A stretch of DNA of 22,437 nucleotides from Pseudomonadota bacterium (GCA_023412745.1 JAEZBZ010000057.1:1-22437), one strand, 5' to 3'. Counted from the first letter of the stretch, positions 8,515 through 16,119 are shown. The notes: generated from the sequence alone by a model not told the origin. Made by a program: numbers and translations.

Positions 8515-9612
8515 ATGATCGCGGTACCTATCATCGGCGCGCTTGCCCGTCGGAGCTTGACGATCGCTGCCGTCGCTGCTGCCGCGTCCTTGCTCGCAGC
8601 CTGCGAAGAACCAGCGGCCAGACTTCCCGAAGCCCAAGCGAGGCTAGATCAAACCACCGTTTCGGGCGTATCTGCTGGCGGCTACATGGCTGGCCAGTTT
8701 CAGATGGCGCATGCGCGGGACGTGATCGGCGCTGGCATCATTGCCGGAGGGCCGTATGGCTGCGCCGAAAGCTTCTATGCGGACATCATGCCGGGGCCGG
8801 GCGGGGCGTTCTTCAACCTGTCCAAGGCCGTCAACGGCTGCATGCTGAACGCGCTGCAGCAGAACTGGGGCGTCCCCGATCCGGCGCAACTCGCCAAGCG
8901 CGCGGGCGAACTGGCGCAGCAGGGCAAGATCGACCCGGTGGATCACGTGCGCGGCGACCGCATCTATCTGTTCTCGGGGACTTCGGATCGCACAGTGGTT
9001 CCGGCGATCGTCTCGGCTGCCGTTGATTATTATGTGGCGCTCGGCGTGCCGCAGCAGCAGATCGCCTTCGTGCGCAATTTGCCCGCTGGTCATGCCTTCG
9101 TGACCGATGGCAAGGGCGAAGCCTGCGATGAGACCGCGTCGCCCTATATCGTCAACTGCAAGTACGATCAGGCTGGCGCGCTGCTCGGCCATTTGTATGG
9201 GCCGCTCAATCCGCGCGTGGCCGAGCCCGCGGGACAGCTTCACACGTTCAACCAGGGTGAGTTCGTCAAGGATCTGGGCGATCACGGCCTCGGCGACGCT
9301 GGTCTCGTTTACATCCCGCCGCAATGCCAGTCGTCGGCGGATTGCCGCGTGCATGTCGTGTTTCATGGCTGCGCGCAGAATACAGGCTCTATCGGCACCA
9401 CATTCGCCACCGACACGGGGTATCTGTCCTGGGCCGACAGCAATGCGCTGATCGTTCTGTTTCCGCAGGTCAAGCGCACGCCGGCCAACCCGCAGGCCTG
9501 CTGGGATTGGTGGGGGTATACCGGCCGCGAGTTCCTGACGCAGGCGGGACCGCAGATCATTGCTGTAAGACGGATGCTGGAACGACTGGCCGCGCCGCGA
9601 TCCATGATCTAG
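8515..9612 (+). CDS. Polyhydroxybutyrate depolymerase-like lipoprotein esterase (type II, permuted order)
   Basis: Predicted alpha/beta hydrolase of 365 aa, exported and lipid-anchored: a hydrophobic signal (residues about 14-29) ends in the lipobox LAAC with Cys30. The nucleophile elbow is GVSAGGYM (Ser53), the likely Asp is Asp158 (SGTSDRTV) and the likely His is His193 (PAGHAF). The oxyanion-type HGCAQN motif comes at the C-terminal side (His284). In type I poly(3-hydroxybutyrate) depolymerases that motif precedes the Ser; here the order Ser-Asp-His-HGC matches the catalytic type II (circularly permuted) class. Eight Cys residues besides Cys30 suggest periplasmic disulfides. There is no separate substrate-binding domain or linker, so the substrate may be short oligomers or another ester. 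The ATG at 8515 follows GAAAGG (8501-8506); a stronger AAGGAGGG (8489-8496) is about 20 nt away. Family call is good, substrate uncertain. Confidence 0.82.
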   Translation: MIAVPIIGALARRSLTIAAVAAAASLLAACEEPAARLPEAQARLDQTTVSGVSAGGYMAGQFQMAHARDVIGAGIIAGGPYGCAESFYADIMPGPGGAFFNLSKAVNGCMLNALQQNWGVPDPAQLAKRAGELAQQGKIDPVDHVRGDRIYLFSGTSDRTVVPAIVSAAVDYYVALGVPQQQIAFVRNLPAGHAFVTDGKGEACDETASPYIVNCKYDQAGALLGHLYGPLNPRVAEPAGQLHTFNQGEFVKDLGDHGLGDAGLVYIPPQCQSSADCRVHVVFHGCAQNTGSIGTTFATDTGYLSWADSNALIVLFPQVKRTPANPQACWDWWGYTGREFLTQAGPQIIAVRRMLERLAAPRSMI

Positions 9613-9672
9613 CGCAATGCGCGCGGCACGGCCGGGACCATTGTGCGTGCGTGAGCTTGCGCGATCTTCTAC

Positions 9673-9687
9673 CGTGCGCAGCGCACG
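9673..9687. promoter_or_regulatory. Perfect dyad before the barrel-protein gene
   Basis: CGTGCG-CAG-CGCACG lies 20 nt before the proposed TTG start at 9707 and just upstream of its Shine-Dalgarno run. It could be an operator or a small leader hairpin. No other support is seen. Confidence 0.25.
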
Positions 9688-9706
9688 TCAGACGGGGAGG
9701 GGGAAA

Positions 9707-10696
9707 TTGAGTTACGCTGGGCGAATTGCGCCACGTCATACCACGGACCGGGCCAAAGGTTGGACCAGGGATTGGCAGTGGCAGTCTGGCAGACGCGATG
9801 CAGGCGCCGCCGTTGTGGGCCTCGCCGCGCTCGGCCTGTGGGTCGCCTCCGCGATCATGTCGCCGACCGTCATGTCGGAAACGCACACCGATGAGCGCAC
9901 CGTTGCGCGCGATGGCAGTCAGAACCCCAGCCCCGTGCGCAGCACAAGCCGCGAGCACCTGATCGGCGGTTACGGTGGCGTCACCTATACGATGCCAAGC
10001 GCTGTTCGCCTCAGCAATCCGGACGCCACGGATTTCACGATGTCCGGGTTCGAATGGATCGGCCGTCCGTTCAAATCTCCGATCTATTACGGCGTCCGCA
10101 CGCAGCACTGGCTGCCCGAGGCGATGACCGGCACGATGGTCGATTTCACCCACGCCAAGGCGATCGCCGTAGCCGATGACGTCGCCCAATTCTCCGGCAA
10201 GCTGGATGGCCAGCCGCTGCCGCAGTCGGGCCAGGTACGCGGCGTCTTCAAGAACCTGGAATTCAGTCACGGCCATAACATGCTGACGCTGAACGGCCTG
10301 CTGCGCATGCCGTCGTCCTGGTGGCCGGTGCGGCCGTACTTCGGGCTGGGCGGCGGCGTCTCGCTGCCGCATTCCGAGGTTGGGCTGCACAGCGCGCCGT
10401 CGCGGACCTACGAATATCAGTTCGCAGGATTCGTCGGGCAAGGGCTGGTGGGCGTGCAGATCCCGCTGGGCCGCGTTTCGTTGTTCTTTGAATACAAGTT
10501 CAGCTATGCCCCCTACAGCGTGCCGCTGTCCCAGGAACCGTACGGGCATCTGCTGGTCACCGATCTGTGGCGGCAATTCCGCGCCTGGATGAGCGGCGAG
10601 AAGCCGCCGGGCGGTACGCTGACCACGACGCTGTCGACGCATCACGCCATCAGCGGCGTCATGGTCCACGCCATACCCGGGCGTACCGCGCGGTGA
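9707..10696 (+). CDS. Outer-membrane beta-barrel protein, LpxQ/lipid A oxidase-like
   Basis: Predicted 8-stranded outer-membrane barrel of about 329 aa. I place the start at TTG 9707 because GGGGAGGGGG (9694-9703) lies just upstream; an upstream in-frame start at 9617 would give 359 aa and an Arg-rich leader with no such RBS. An N-terminal hydrophobic stretch (AAVVGLAALGLWVASAIM, near residue 35 of the shorter form) acts as a signal or anchor. The rest alternates amphipathic strands: GGYGGVTYTM, IYYGVRTQHW, GTMVDFTHAKAI, NMLTLNGLLRM, YFGLGGGVSLPHSEV, SLFFEYKFSYA. From memory, the pattern G-EW-GRPFK...DFTHAKA...LTLN-L...YFGLGGGVS-PH...FEYKFSY resembles rhizobial outer-membrane proteins annotated as lipid A oxidase (LpxQ), which convert the proximal glucosamine of lipid A to aminogluconate. 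The barrel call is solid; the enzymatic assignment is tentative. The chain does not end in the usual terminal Phe. Confidence 0.7.
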   Translation: MSYAGRIAPRHTTDRAKGWTRDWQWQSGRRDAGAAVVGLAALGLWVASAIMSPTVMSETHTDERTVARDGSQNPSPVRSTSREHLIGGYGGVTYTMPSAVRLSNPDATDFTMSGFEWIGRPFKSPIYYGVRTQHWLPEAMTGTMVDFTHAKAIAVADDVAQFSGKLDGQPLPQSGQVRGVFKNLEFSHGHNMLTLNGLLRMPSSWWPVRPYFGLGGGVSLPHSEVGLHSAPSRTYEYQFAGFVGQGLVGVQIPLGRVSLFFEYKFSYAPYSVPLSQEPYGHLLVTDLWRQFRAWMSGEKPPGGTLTTTLSTHHAISGVMVHAIPGRTAR

Positions 10697-10701
10697 AGCG
10701 C

Positions 10702-10722
10702 GCAACCGGCCAAGCCGGTTGC
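10702..10722. terminator. Hairpin between convergent genes
   Basis: GCAACCGGC-CAA-GCCGGTTGC is a perfect 9-bp stem with a 3-nt loop, 6 nt after the barrel-protein stop and 26 nt from the end of the lysR gene. Neither side has a clean T-run, so it may work as a bidirectional, U-poor terminator or as a 3'-end stabiliser. Confidence 0.5.
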
Positions 10723-10747
10723 TGGCTCGTATGTTGAGGCCGGACGG

Positions 10748-11719
10748 CTAAAACTGGGCGGGCCGCTGTTGCACCGGCTTGACCGTTGGGTAGCGATGAT
10801 CGCCGCTGGCCGGCGACAAGGTGTTTTGCGAAGGCTCGGCGCAGGCATCGCGGAACCATGTCGCCAGGAAGTCCAGCAGCACGCGCAGCTTCGGCAGCAC
10901 ATGCTTGGGGCTTGGATAGACCGCCCAGACAGCCGAGTTGGTTTGCAGCTCATAATCCTTGAGGACTCGGACAAGCTGCCCCGAGGCGATGTCTTCGCGC
11001 ACGCGAAGCTCCGACGTCTGCAGCAGTCCGTGGCCGTCGAGCGCGGCGTGGCGCAGGATTTCGCCGTTGTTGGAGCGCAGGCGGCCGCTTACCCGGATCT
11101 GGACCTGCTCCTCGCCGCGGGTGAACGACCAGTTCCAGTCGTCGCCAAGCACGAAGCAATTGTGGCGGGCCAGATCCCCCGGCGTCTGCGGCGTGCCATG
11201 GGTTTTGAGGTAGAGCGGCGAGGCGACGACGACCTGATAGGCGTCCGCCAGCCTTTTCGCGATCAGGACCGAGTCGGTCAACACGCCGGTGCGGATGGCG
11301 ACGTCGTATCCCTCGTCCTGCAGGTTGACGTTGCGATCGTTGAGATCGATCTGGATTTCGATGTCGGGATAGGTGCGCATGAAGGCGCTGATTGCCGGCG
11401 CGACGAACAGGCGTCCATAGCTTGCCGGCGCCGAGATTTTCAGTTTCCCTTTCGGGCGGGTGGCATTGTCGCCGACCGAGGCCTGCGCGCTTTCCAGTTC
11501 GAGCAGGATGCGTTCGACATGCGCGAGAAAGGTGACGCCTTCCTCGGTGATGCGGATGGAGCGCGTGGTGCGATCGAAGAGGCGGACTCGCAGTTCGTCT
11601 TCCAGCGCCTGAATGCGCTTGGATATCGTGCCAGGTGTTAAACCGAGCTCAGTTCCGACGGATGACAGATTCTGCACCGCGGCGACGCGGGCAAAAATCC
11701 GCAAATCCTGTATGTCCAT
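10748..11719 (-). CDS. LysR-family transcriptional regulator
   Basis: DNA-binding regulator of 323 aa, a normal length for the family. The winged helix-turn-helix fills residues 1-60 (DIQDLRIFARVAAVQNLSSV, then LGLTPGTISKRIQALEDEL and RLFDRTTRSIRITEEG). The effector-binding domain starts near residue 90 (GKLKISAPASYGRLFVAP) and includes the usual DVAIRTG and HNCFVLG segments. This resembles the CrgA/YafC/DmlR-like subgroup. A Pro/Gln-rich C-terminal tail of about 30 residues is extra. The ATG at 11719 has GGGGAAG about 8 nt upstream. The usual divergently transcribed target is absent: its upstream neighbour runs in the same direction, so the target is not evident from position. The effector is unknown. 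Confidence 0.93.
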   Translation of the reverse strand: MDIQDLRIFARVAAVQNLSSVGTELGLTPGTISKRIQALEDELRVRLFDRTTRSIRITEEGVTFLAHVERILLELESAQASVGDNATRPKGKLKISAPASYGRLFVAPAISAFMRTYPDIEIQIDLNDRNVNLQDEGYDVAIRTGVLTDSVLIAKRLADAYQVVVASPLYLKTHGTPQTPGDLARHNCFVLGDDWNWSFTRGEEQVQIRVSGRLRSNNGEILRHAALDGHGLLQTSELRVREDIASGQLVRVLKDYELQTNSAVWAVYPSPKHVLPKLRVLLDFLATWFRDACAEPSQNTLSPASGDHRYPTVKPVQQRPAQF

Positions 11720-11855
11720 ATCAACTTCCCCAGTCCCCCAGAACGTTGTCGGGCATCCTGACGAAGCAAGCGCGGTGCAGGAAATGAGAGATGCTTGTGC
11801 TGTCGCGCCATATATCCTGGCGTACGATCAGCGGGCCTCCCTGTCACGCGCTCGC

Positions 11856-11896
11856 AAAAACGCCCTATCGCGCGCTCCCCCGAGCACGCCGATAGG
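11856..11896 (-). terminator. Intrinsic terminator on the minus strand upstream of lysR
   Basis: Read on the minus strand, CCTATCG (11896-11890) pairs perfectly with CGATAGG (11870-11864). An inner GCTC/GAGC stem (11885-11882 with 11877-11874) extends the hairpin, and TTTTT (11860-11856) follows after three bases. It lies about 110 nt past the TIGR02302 stop, so it most likely ends the lysA-TIGR02302 transcript. If transcription starts at the element at 11914-11942, it would instead act as an attenuator in the lysR leader. Confidence 0.6.
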
Positions 11897-11913
11897 AGAA
11901 ACTACCCCAACAA

Positions 11914-11942
11914 TATCAGACTAGAATGACCGATCGTGTCAA
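11914..11942 (-). promoter_or_regulatory. Possible minus-strand promoter upstream of lysR
   Basis: A perfect TTGACA (minus strand, 11942-11937) is followed after 17 bp by CTGATA or, after 18 bp, TGATAT. The -35 also forms one arm of GTGTC-9 nt-GACAC (11936-11954). The -10 is poor. The surroundings (11897-11960) are AT-richer than the window. Transcripts would run toward lysR through the hairpin at 11864-11896. Confidence 0.3.
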
Positions 11943-12008
11943 AAATATAGACACCCGGCCGGCGATCTCTCCGCCTTTGGCAGTAGACGCGAAGTATGTC
12001 GCCGGCAA

Positions 12009-14633
12009 TCAGAAGCGGCGCAGCAGCCGCTCCAGGTAATCCAGCTCCAGCAGCGGGCGCGCTGGTTCGCCGAGTCGCTTGCGCAACTCTTCCAGAATCT
12101 CGCGGGCGCGCTGGACGTCAATCTCGTCGGGAACGCGAACTGACGTGCCTGGATCCGGGCCTTCGGACCGCTGGGGACGGCCCAATGGATCGCGTGGCGC
12201 GTCGCCGGCCGGCCCCTGGCCGAACCGGGATGGCATCTGGCGCAGCATCTGCTCCGCCATCGACTGGGCACCCTGGCGGAGCTGCTCCAGTGCGCGTGAC
12301 TGCTCGCGCGTGGCGCCTTCCAGGTCGCCCTGCTCCAACGCGCGCTGGGCGTTTTCCATCGATTGCTCGGCGCCTTCGAACTGGCTCGGTGGGCGCATGC
12401 CAAACTGCTGCATGCCCTGACGCATCTGGCCGAGGCGATCGCGTAGCTGGCCCTGCCGGTTCCCGAGTTCACCGGCGCCGGGCTGCTGGCCTTGACCTTG
12501 ACCGCCACGGCCCTGGTGCCCTTGCCGGCCCTGACCTTGTTGTCCCTGTTGGCCTTGCCGGCCGCGCTGACCTTGTTGCCCGCGTTGACCTTGCTGACCC
12601 TGCTGGTCGCCTTCGCCCTGGCGGCGCTGCTCGCCGAAGGTGTCGTCATAGAGACGCTGCTGCTGCCCGATGATGTCACCCATCTGGTCCATCATCTGCA
12701 TCATTTGCTGGTTCTGCTGGCCGCCCTGTTGACCTGCCATCTGGCCAGCCTGCAGTTGCTCCATCAGCTCGCGAAGCTGGCTCAGCATCTCCTGGGCGGC
12801 TTCCTTGGAGCCCTGCCGCGCCATGTTCTCCAGGTTCTGCAGCATCCGCTCCAGGTCCTCGGGGCGGAGGAACTGCTGGTTCGGGTTCATGCCGTCCGGC
12901 ATCTGCTGCATCGGCTGGTTCTGAGCCTGCCGCGCCAACTGCTGCATGAACTCGGCCATCGCCTGGCGAAGCTCCTGCATCAGGCGTGCGATCTCCTCGT
13001 CGGATGCGCCTTCTTCCAGCGCTTTCGAGAGCTGATCCTGAATTTCGCGCAGACGGCGCTCGGCATCAGTCAGTCCACCGCCGTCCTCGATCCTGAGCGC
13101 GACGTGCCAGAGTTGCTCCACCGCACTGCGCAGCGTGACCCGCGAGCCGTCGTTGGAAAGCCGGTGATAAACGGAACGCAGGCCGAGATAGACGTGCCGG
13201 TCCTGGATGAAGCCGTCCGGCTCCAGCGTCAGTGCATTGAGCGCTTTGGCGACGAGCTGGCGATAACGCGGGTCTTCAACCAGTTTGCGGCGTTGCTCGA
13301 TGACGGCCCTGGCCAGCGGTTTGCTGAAGCGGCGCTGCGGCAGCACGATTTCGATCGGCTGGCTTTTGCCGACATTGCCGCCGTGATCCTTGGCCTGCAG
13401 CGTCATGCGCACTTTCATGCCGGCCCAGGGATGCGCGCCAAGCTCGTGAAAGCTCGTGGTCTCGGTCTCCTTGGCGTTGTGGCGCGGCAGGCGCAAATTC
13501 AGCAACGGCGGACGTTCCAGCGGCGGCCGCGGACCTTGGAGAATGTCTTCGCGCGCCCAACTGGTGCGCGGGTCGCCCGGCTGCGTGCGCGGACGCTCGA
13601 AGCGTGCCTCGGCGGAGGCGACGCCGTAGTCGTCCTCGATCTTGTAGAAAAGCTTCATGGCGCCGCGCACTGTACGCTCCGGCTCCTTAGTCAGCACGAT
13701 GCGTGGCGCGCTATCGGGAATGACCCGGAAGCTCCATTCGGTAACATGGCTGCTGCCACCCAGCACGCGGACCGTGCCTGTGCCGGTCAATTCGGTGCGA
13801 ACCTCGGAGACGTCGCCGGCCTGCTTGGGTTCCTGCCCCGGCACGGTGGCGGGTTCGCCGCCTTCTGGCGTCACTTGCAGGGAGAGCTGCCCGGCGCCGC
13901 TGGCGCGAACGATCAGCACGCTTTTGGCGGGGACTTCGAACGCGCCCGCTTGCGGAATTGCCGGCTTGAAGCCGCTTTGACCGCCATCCGCGAGCAATAC
14001 CGGCGCCCGGCCGGTATACGGCGGCGGCGCGACCCAGGCATCGAGGCGGGCGGTGCTGGCCAATGCATCGGGGCCGAAGCGGAAGGCCGCTAGCAGGCGA
14101 TCCTTTGCGCTGTCACCGACCATGGCGAGAAGCAGCACGACACCCAGCAGCAGCAGGGCGCGCAGCGCGAAGGGATCCTTGCGGTCGGTGCGCGGCTGCG
14201 GCGTGCCGACCTGAAGTCGGTCCATCAGGACTGCCAAACGTGCCTTGTGGGCCTGCCAGATGCGCGCGGTCTCTGGATTGTCGGCGCTGGACGTCAGCGT
14301 GTCTTCGTATGATGAGGCAGGGCGGTGCGGCACGCCCGATCGGCGCTCGATACGGCGAAGTGCCTCGTCGCGCGTCGGCCAGCGGACTCGCAGCACGGCG
14401 ATCAAGGCCGCCAGCAGAGCGAGCGCGAACACGCCCAGCACGATCTGATGCGCCAGCAGCGGCAACCGCGTCCACAGGCCCGAGAACGAAACTGCGATGA
14501 ACACGCCGACAACGCCGAGAACCAGCCAAATACGCGGCCAGACGGCCTCGAACAGCATGGCCAAGCGGCTCAGCCCGACCTTGCGCTCGAACTGACGCCC
14601 TTCAGGAGACGTGACTTGCTGATTCCTGAGCAT
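12009..14633 (-). CDS. TIGR02302/DUF4175 family membrane protein with Gln/Gly-rich tail
   Basis: Alphaproteobacterial membrane protein of 874 aa, function unknown. Three hydrophobic helices are visible near residues 33-54, 62-82 and 155-174. A long, probably periplasmic part follows, with beta-rich macroglobulin/Ig-like stretches (LDAWVAPPPYTGR, TEWSFRVIPDSAP, KLFYKIEDDYGVASAEARF). Residues about 500-660 are helical and Gln/Met-rich, likely coiled coil (QLSKALEEGASDEEIARLMQ; EQLQAGQMAGQQ). At about 672-722 there is an extreme Gln/Gly/Arg low-complexity run with consecutive Gly-X-Y triplets. The C-terminus is again helical (RAREILEELRKRL). lysA lies immediately upstream on the same strand, an association I recall as common in alphaproteobacteria. 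The ATG at 14633 has only AAGG directly in front, so the start is not certain. The family call is strong; I assign no function. Confidence 0.88.
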   Translation of the reverse strand: MLRNQQVTSPEGRQFERKVGLSRLAMLFEAVWPRIWLVLGVVGVFIAVSFSGLWTRLPLLAHQIVLGVFALALLAALIAVLRVRWPTRDEALRRIERRSGVPHRPASSYEDTLTSSADNPETARIWQAHKARLAVLMDRLQVGTPQPRTDRKDPFALRALLLLGVVLLLAMVGDSAKDRLLAAFRFGPDALASTARLDAWVAPPPYTGRAPVLLADGGQSGFKPAIPQAGAFEVPAKSVLIVRASGAGQLSLQVTPEGGEPATVPGQEPKQAGDVSEVRTELTGTGTVRVLGGSSHVTEWSFRVIPDSAPRIVLTKEPERTVRGAMKLFYKIEDDYGVASAEARFERPRTQPGDPRTSWAREDILQGPRPPLERPPLLNLRLPRHNAKETETTSFHELGAHPWAGMKVRMTLQAKDHGGNVGKSQPIEIVLPQRRFSKPLARAVIEQRRKLVEDPRYRQLVAKALNALTLEPDGFIQDRHVYLGLRSVYHRLSNDGSRVTLRSAVEQLWHVALRIEDGGGLTDAERRLREIQDQLSKALEEGASDEEIARLMQELRQAMAEFMQQLARQAQNQPMQQMPDGMNPNQQFLRPEDLERMLQNLENMARQGSKEAAQEMLSQLRELMEQLQAGQMAGQQGGQQNQQMMQMMDQMGDIIGQQQRLYDDTFGEQRRQGEGDQQGQQGQRGQQGQRGRQGQQGQQGQGRQGHQGRGGQGQGQQPGAGELGNRQGQLRDRLGQMRQGMQQFGMRPPSQFEGAEQSMENAQRALEQGDLEGATREQSRALEQLRQGAQSMAEQMLRQMPSRFGQGPAGDAPRDPLGRPQRSEGPDPGTSVRVPDEIDVQRAREILEELRKRLGEPARPLLELDYLERLLRRF
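12480..12620 (-). repeat. Imperfect tandem 9-nt repeat coding Gly-Gln-Gln/Arg triplets
   Basis: On the minus strand, variants of CAAGGTCAG/CAAGGCCAA repeat through this stretch and encode GQQ-GQR-GQQ-GQR-GRQ-GQQ-GQQ-GQG, then RQG-HQG-RGG. Eight Gly-X-Y triplets in a row give a short collagen-like pattern inside the TIGR02302 protein. Synonymous changes between units suggest an old expansion held by protein-level selection rather than a recent slippage event. The repeat could still vary in number among strains. Confidence 0.7.
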
Positions 14634-14659
14634 GCCTTAGCCTAGCACGGCCTCACTAA

Positions 14660-14736
14660 AGTGCATCAGCATGTTTGCACTGCACTCTGCCTCACCTAAC
14701 AGCCGTATCGCGTGTGAGTTGCATCGTGCGATGCAA
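14660..14736. promoter_or_regulatory. Cluster of TGCA dyads between lysA and TIGR02302
   Basis: Two perfect inverted repeats lie in the 130-nt gap: AGTGCA-10 nt-TGCACT (14660-14681), with another TGCACT at once after, and TTGCATCG-TG-CGATGCAA (14719-14736). The second has 8-bp arms and 2-nt spacing, too tight for a normal RNA hairpin loop, which favours a protein-binding operator. No U-run follows on the minus strand, so it is not a standard lysA terminator. They sit 27-103 nt before the TIGR02302 start and may control it separately from lysA. Confidence 0.4.
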
Positions 14737-14763
14737 AAAGCGGCGCGAAAAGGGCGGCTTGGC

Positions 14764-16038
14764 TCAGTTTCCGGTCAACCAGCCAGGGATCTTGTCGAGC
14801 CCGATCAAATCCTCGTAACTGGGCCGCGGCCGCACGACGGCATAGTCGTTTCCGCGCACGAGCACCTCGGGAACGAGCAGGCGCGAATTATACGTTGACG
14901 ACATAACCGCACCGTAGGCGCCGGCCGTCATCACCGCGATCAGGTCTCCAGCGTCCAGCGGTGGCAGCCGGCGATCCTGCGCGATGTAATCACCCGTTTC
15001 GCAAACCGGTCCGACCACGTCCTGATTGACGGGTGGCAGATCGCGCTTGGCCTGCTCTACCGGCCAGATATCGTGATAGGCCTCATACAGCGTCGGCCGG
15101 ATCAGATCGTTCATGGCGGCGTCTACGATGGTGAACACCTTGCCCGCGCCGTGCTTGGCGTAGATCACCCGCGTCACCAGGATACCGGCATTGCCGACAA
15201 TCATGCGGCCGGGTTCGAGAACCAGCTTCAGGCCGAGATCGCCGACCGCGCTGCGCACCACGTCCGCATATTCATCCGGATGCGGCGGTACGTCGTTGGT
15301 GCCGCTGTAGGGAACACCAAGCCCACCGCCGAGATCGAGATGTTCAAGGTGATGCCCCTTGGCGCGCAGATCCAGAACCAGCTCGCGCATCAGCCGGAAG
15401 GCGTCGCGGAAGGGCGCGAGTTCGGTGATCTGGCTGCCGATATGCATGTGAATGCCGGCAATCTTGATGCCCGGCAGCTTGGCAGCATGATCGTACATGC
15501 GCGGCGCGTCGAGGAAGGGAATGCCGAACTTGTTTTCCGACTTGCCGGTCGAGATCTTGGCATGCGTCTTGGCATCGACGTCGGGATTGACGCGGATCGC
15601 GATGCGGGCGGTGCGGCCTTGCGCGACCGCAGCCTCGCTCAGAAGGTCGAGTTCGGGCTCGCTTTCGACGTTGAAGCCGAGAATGCCTTCGCTGATGGCA
15701 TAGTCCATCTCCTGGCGGGTCTTGCCGACGCCGGCGAAGATGATCCTGTCGGCTGGGACACCGGCGGCGCGGGCGCGGCGCAGTTCGCCCTCCGATACCA
15801 CGTCCATGCCGGCGCCGAGCCGCGCCATGGTCTGTAGTACGGCTTGGTTGGAATTGGCCTTGACCGCGAAGCAGATCAAGTGCTCGGAGCCGTGAAACGA
15901 CTGCGACAGCACCTTGTAGTGGCGTTCCAGCGTTGCGGTGGAATAGCAGTAGAAGGGAGTGCCGACCTCTTCGGCGAGGCGTACCAGATTTACATTCTCA
16001 GCGTGCAGAACGCCATTGCGATAGCTGAAATGATGCAT
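14764..16038 (-). CDS. lysA: Diaminopimelate decarboxylase
   Basis: Last enzyme of lysine biosynthesis: converts meso-diaminopimelate to L-lysine and CO2, cytoplasmic, PLP-dependent, alanine-racemase-type barrel. Length 424 aa is normal. Lys60 in CFAVKANSN is the Schiff-base lysine. His199 in GIHMHIGSQ, the glycine loop LDLGGGLGVPY (235-244), EPGRM (275-279) and the catalytic CETGD (Cys346-Asp350) are all present, as is the cofactor-proximal Tyr375 in AGAYG. The ATG at 16038 gives the usual N-terminus (HHFSYRNGVLHAE). Its RBS is weak: GGCGACCC directly upstream, with a better AGGAG about 16 nt away. The small lipoprotein gene often found just before lysA in proteobacteria is missing here; a COG4091 gene diverges instead. 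Confidence 0.97.
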   Translation of the reverse strand: MHHFSYRNGVLHAENVNLVRLAEEVGTPFYCYSTATLERHYKVLSQSFHGSEHLICFAVKANSNQAVLQTMARLGAGMDVVSEGELRRARAAGVPADRIIFAGVGKTRQEMDYAISEGILGFNVESEPELDLLSEAAVAQGRTARIAIRVNPDVDAKTHAKISTGKSENKFGIPFLDAPRMYDHAAKLPGIKIAGIHMHIGSQITELAPFRDAFRLMRELVLDLRAKGHHLEHLDLGGGLGVPYSGTNDVPPHPDEYADVVRSAVGDLGLKLVLEPGRMIVGNAGILVTRVIYAKHGAGKVFTIVDAAMNDLIRPTLYEAYHDIWPVEQAKRDLPPVNQDVVGPVCETGDYIAQDRRLPPLDAGDLIAVMTAGAYGAVMSSTYNSRLLVPEVLVRGNDYAVVRPRPSYEDLIGLDKIPGWLTGN

Positions 16039-16085
16039 GGGTCGCCTGCGTCGTCTCCTGCGGGCCTCGTCCGGCCGATGCAGAT

Positions 16086-16114
16086 TGGCTAGGGGTGCGG
16101 CGGCGCCGCGTCAA
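16086..16114 (-). promoter_or_regulatory. Possible lysA promoter
   Basis: On the minus strand TTGACG (16114-16109) is followed after 17 bp by TAGCCA (16091-16086). The -35 is good and the -10 poor, as is common in GC-rich alphaproteobacteria. Transcription would begin near 16079, giving a leader of about 40 nt before the lysA ATG. Confidence 0.4.
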
Positions 16115-16119
16115 GGGTT

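Noticed and set aside
9557..10705. 382-residue open frame on the minus strand
   Set aside because: It lies antisense to the barrel-protein gene, is rich in Arg/His/Gln as shadows of GC-rich genes are, and runs over the end of the esterase gene.
12480..12620. CRISPR-like or microsatellite array
   Set aside because: The repeats are short, imperfect, in frame and without spacers; they encode protein low-complexity sequence.
12492..14093. 533-residue Leu-rich open frame on the plus strand
   Set aside because: It is the antisense shadow of the TIGR02302 gene: CAG/CAA Gln codons read back as Leu. It has no RBS and no recognisable domain.
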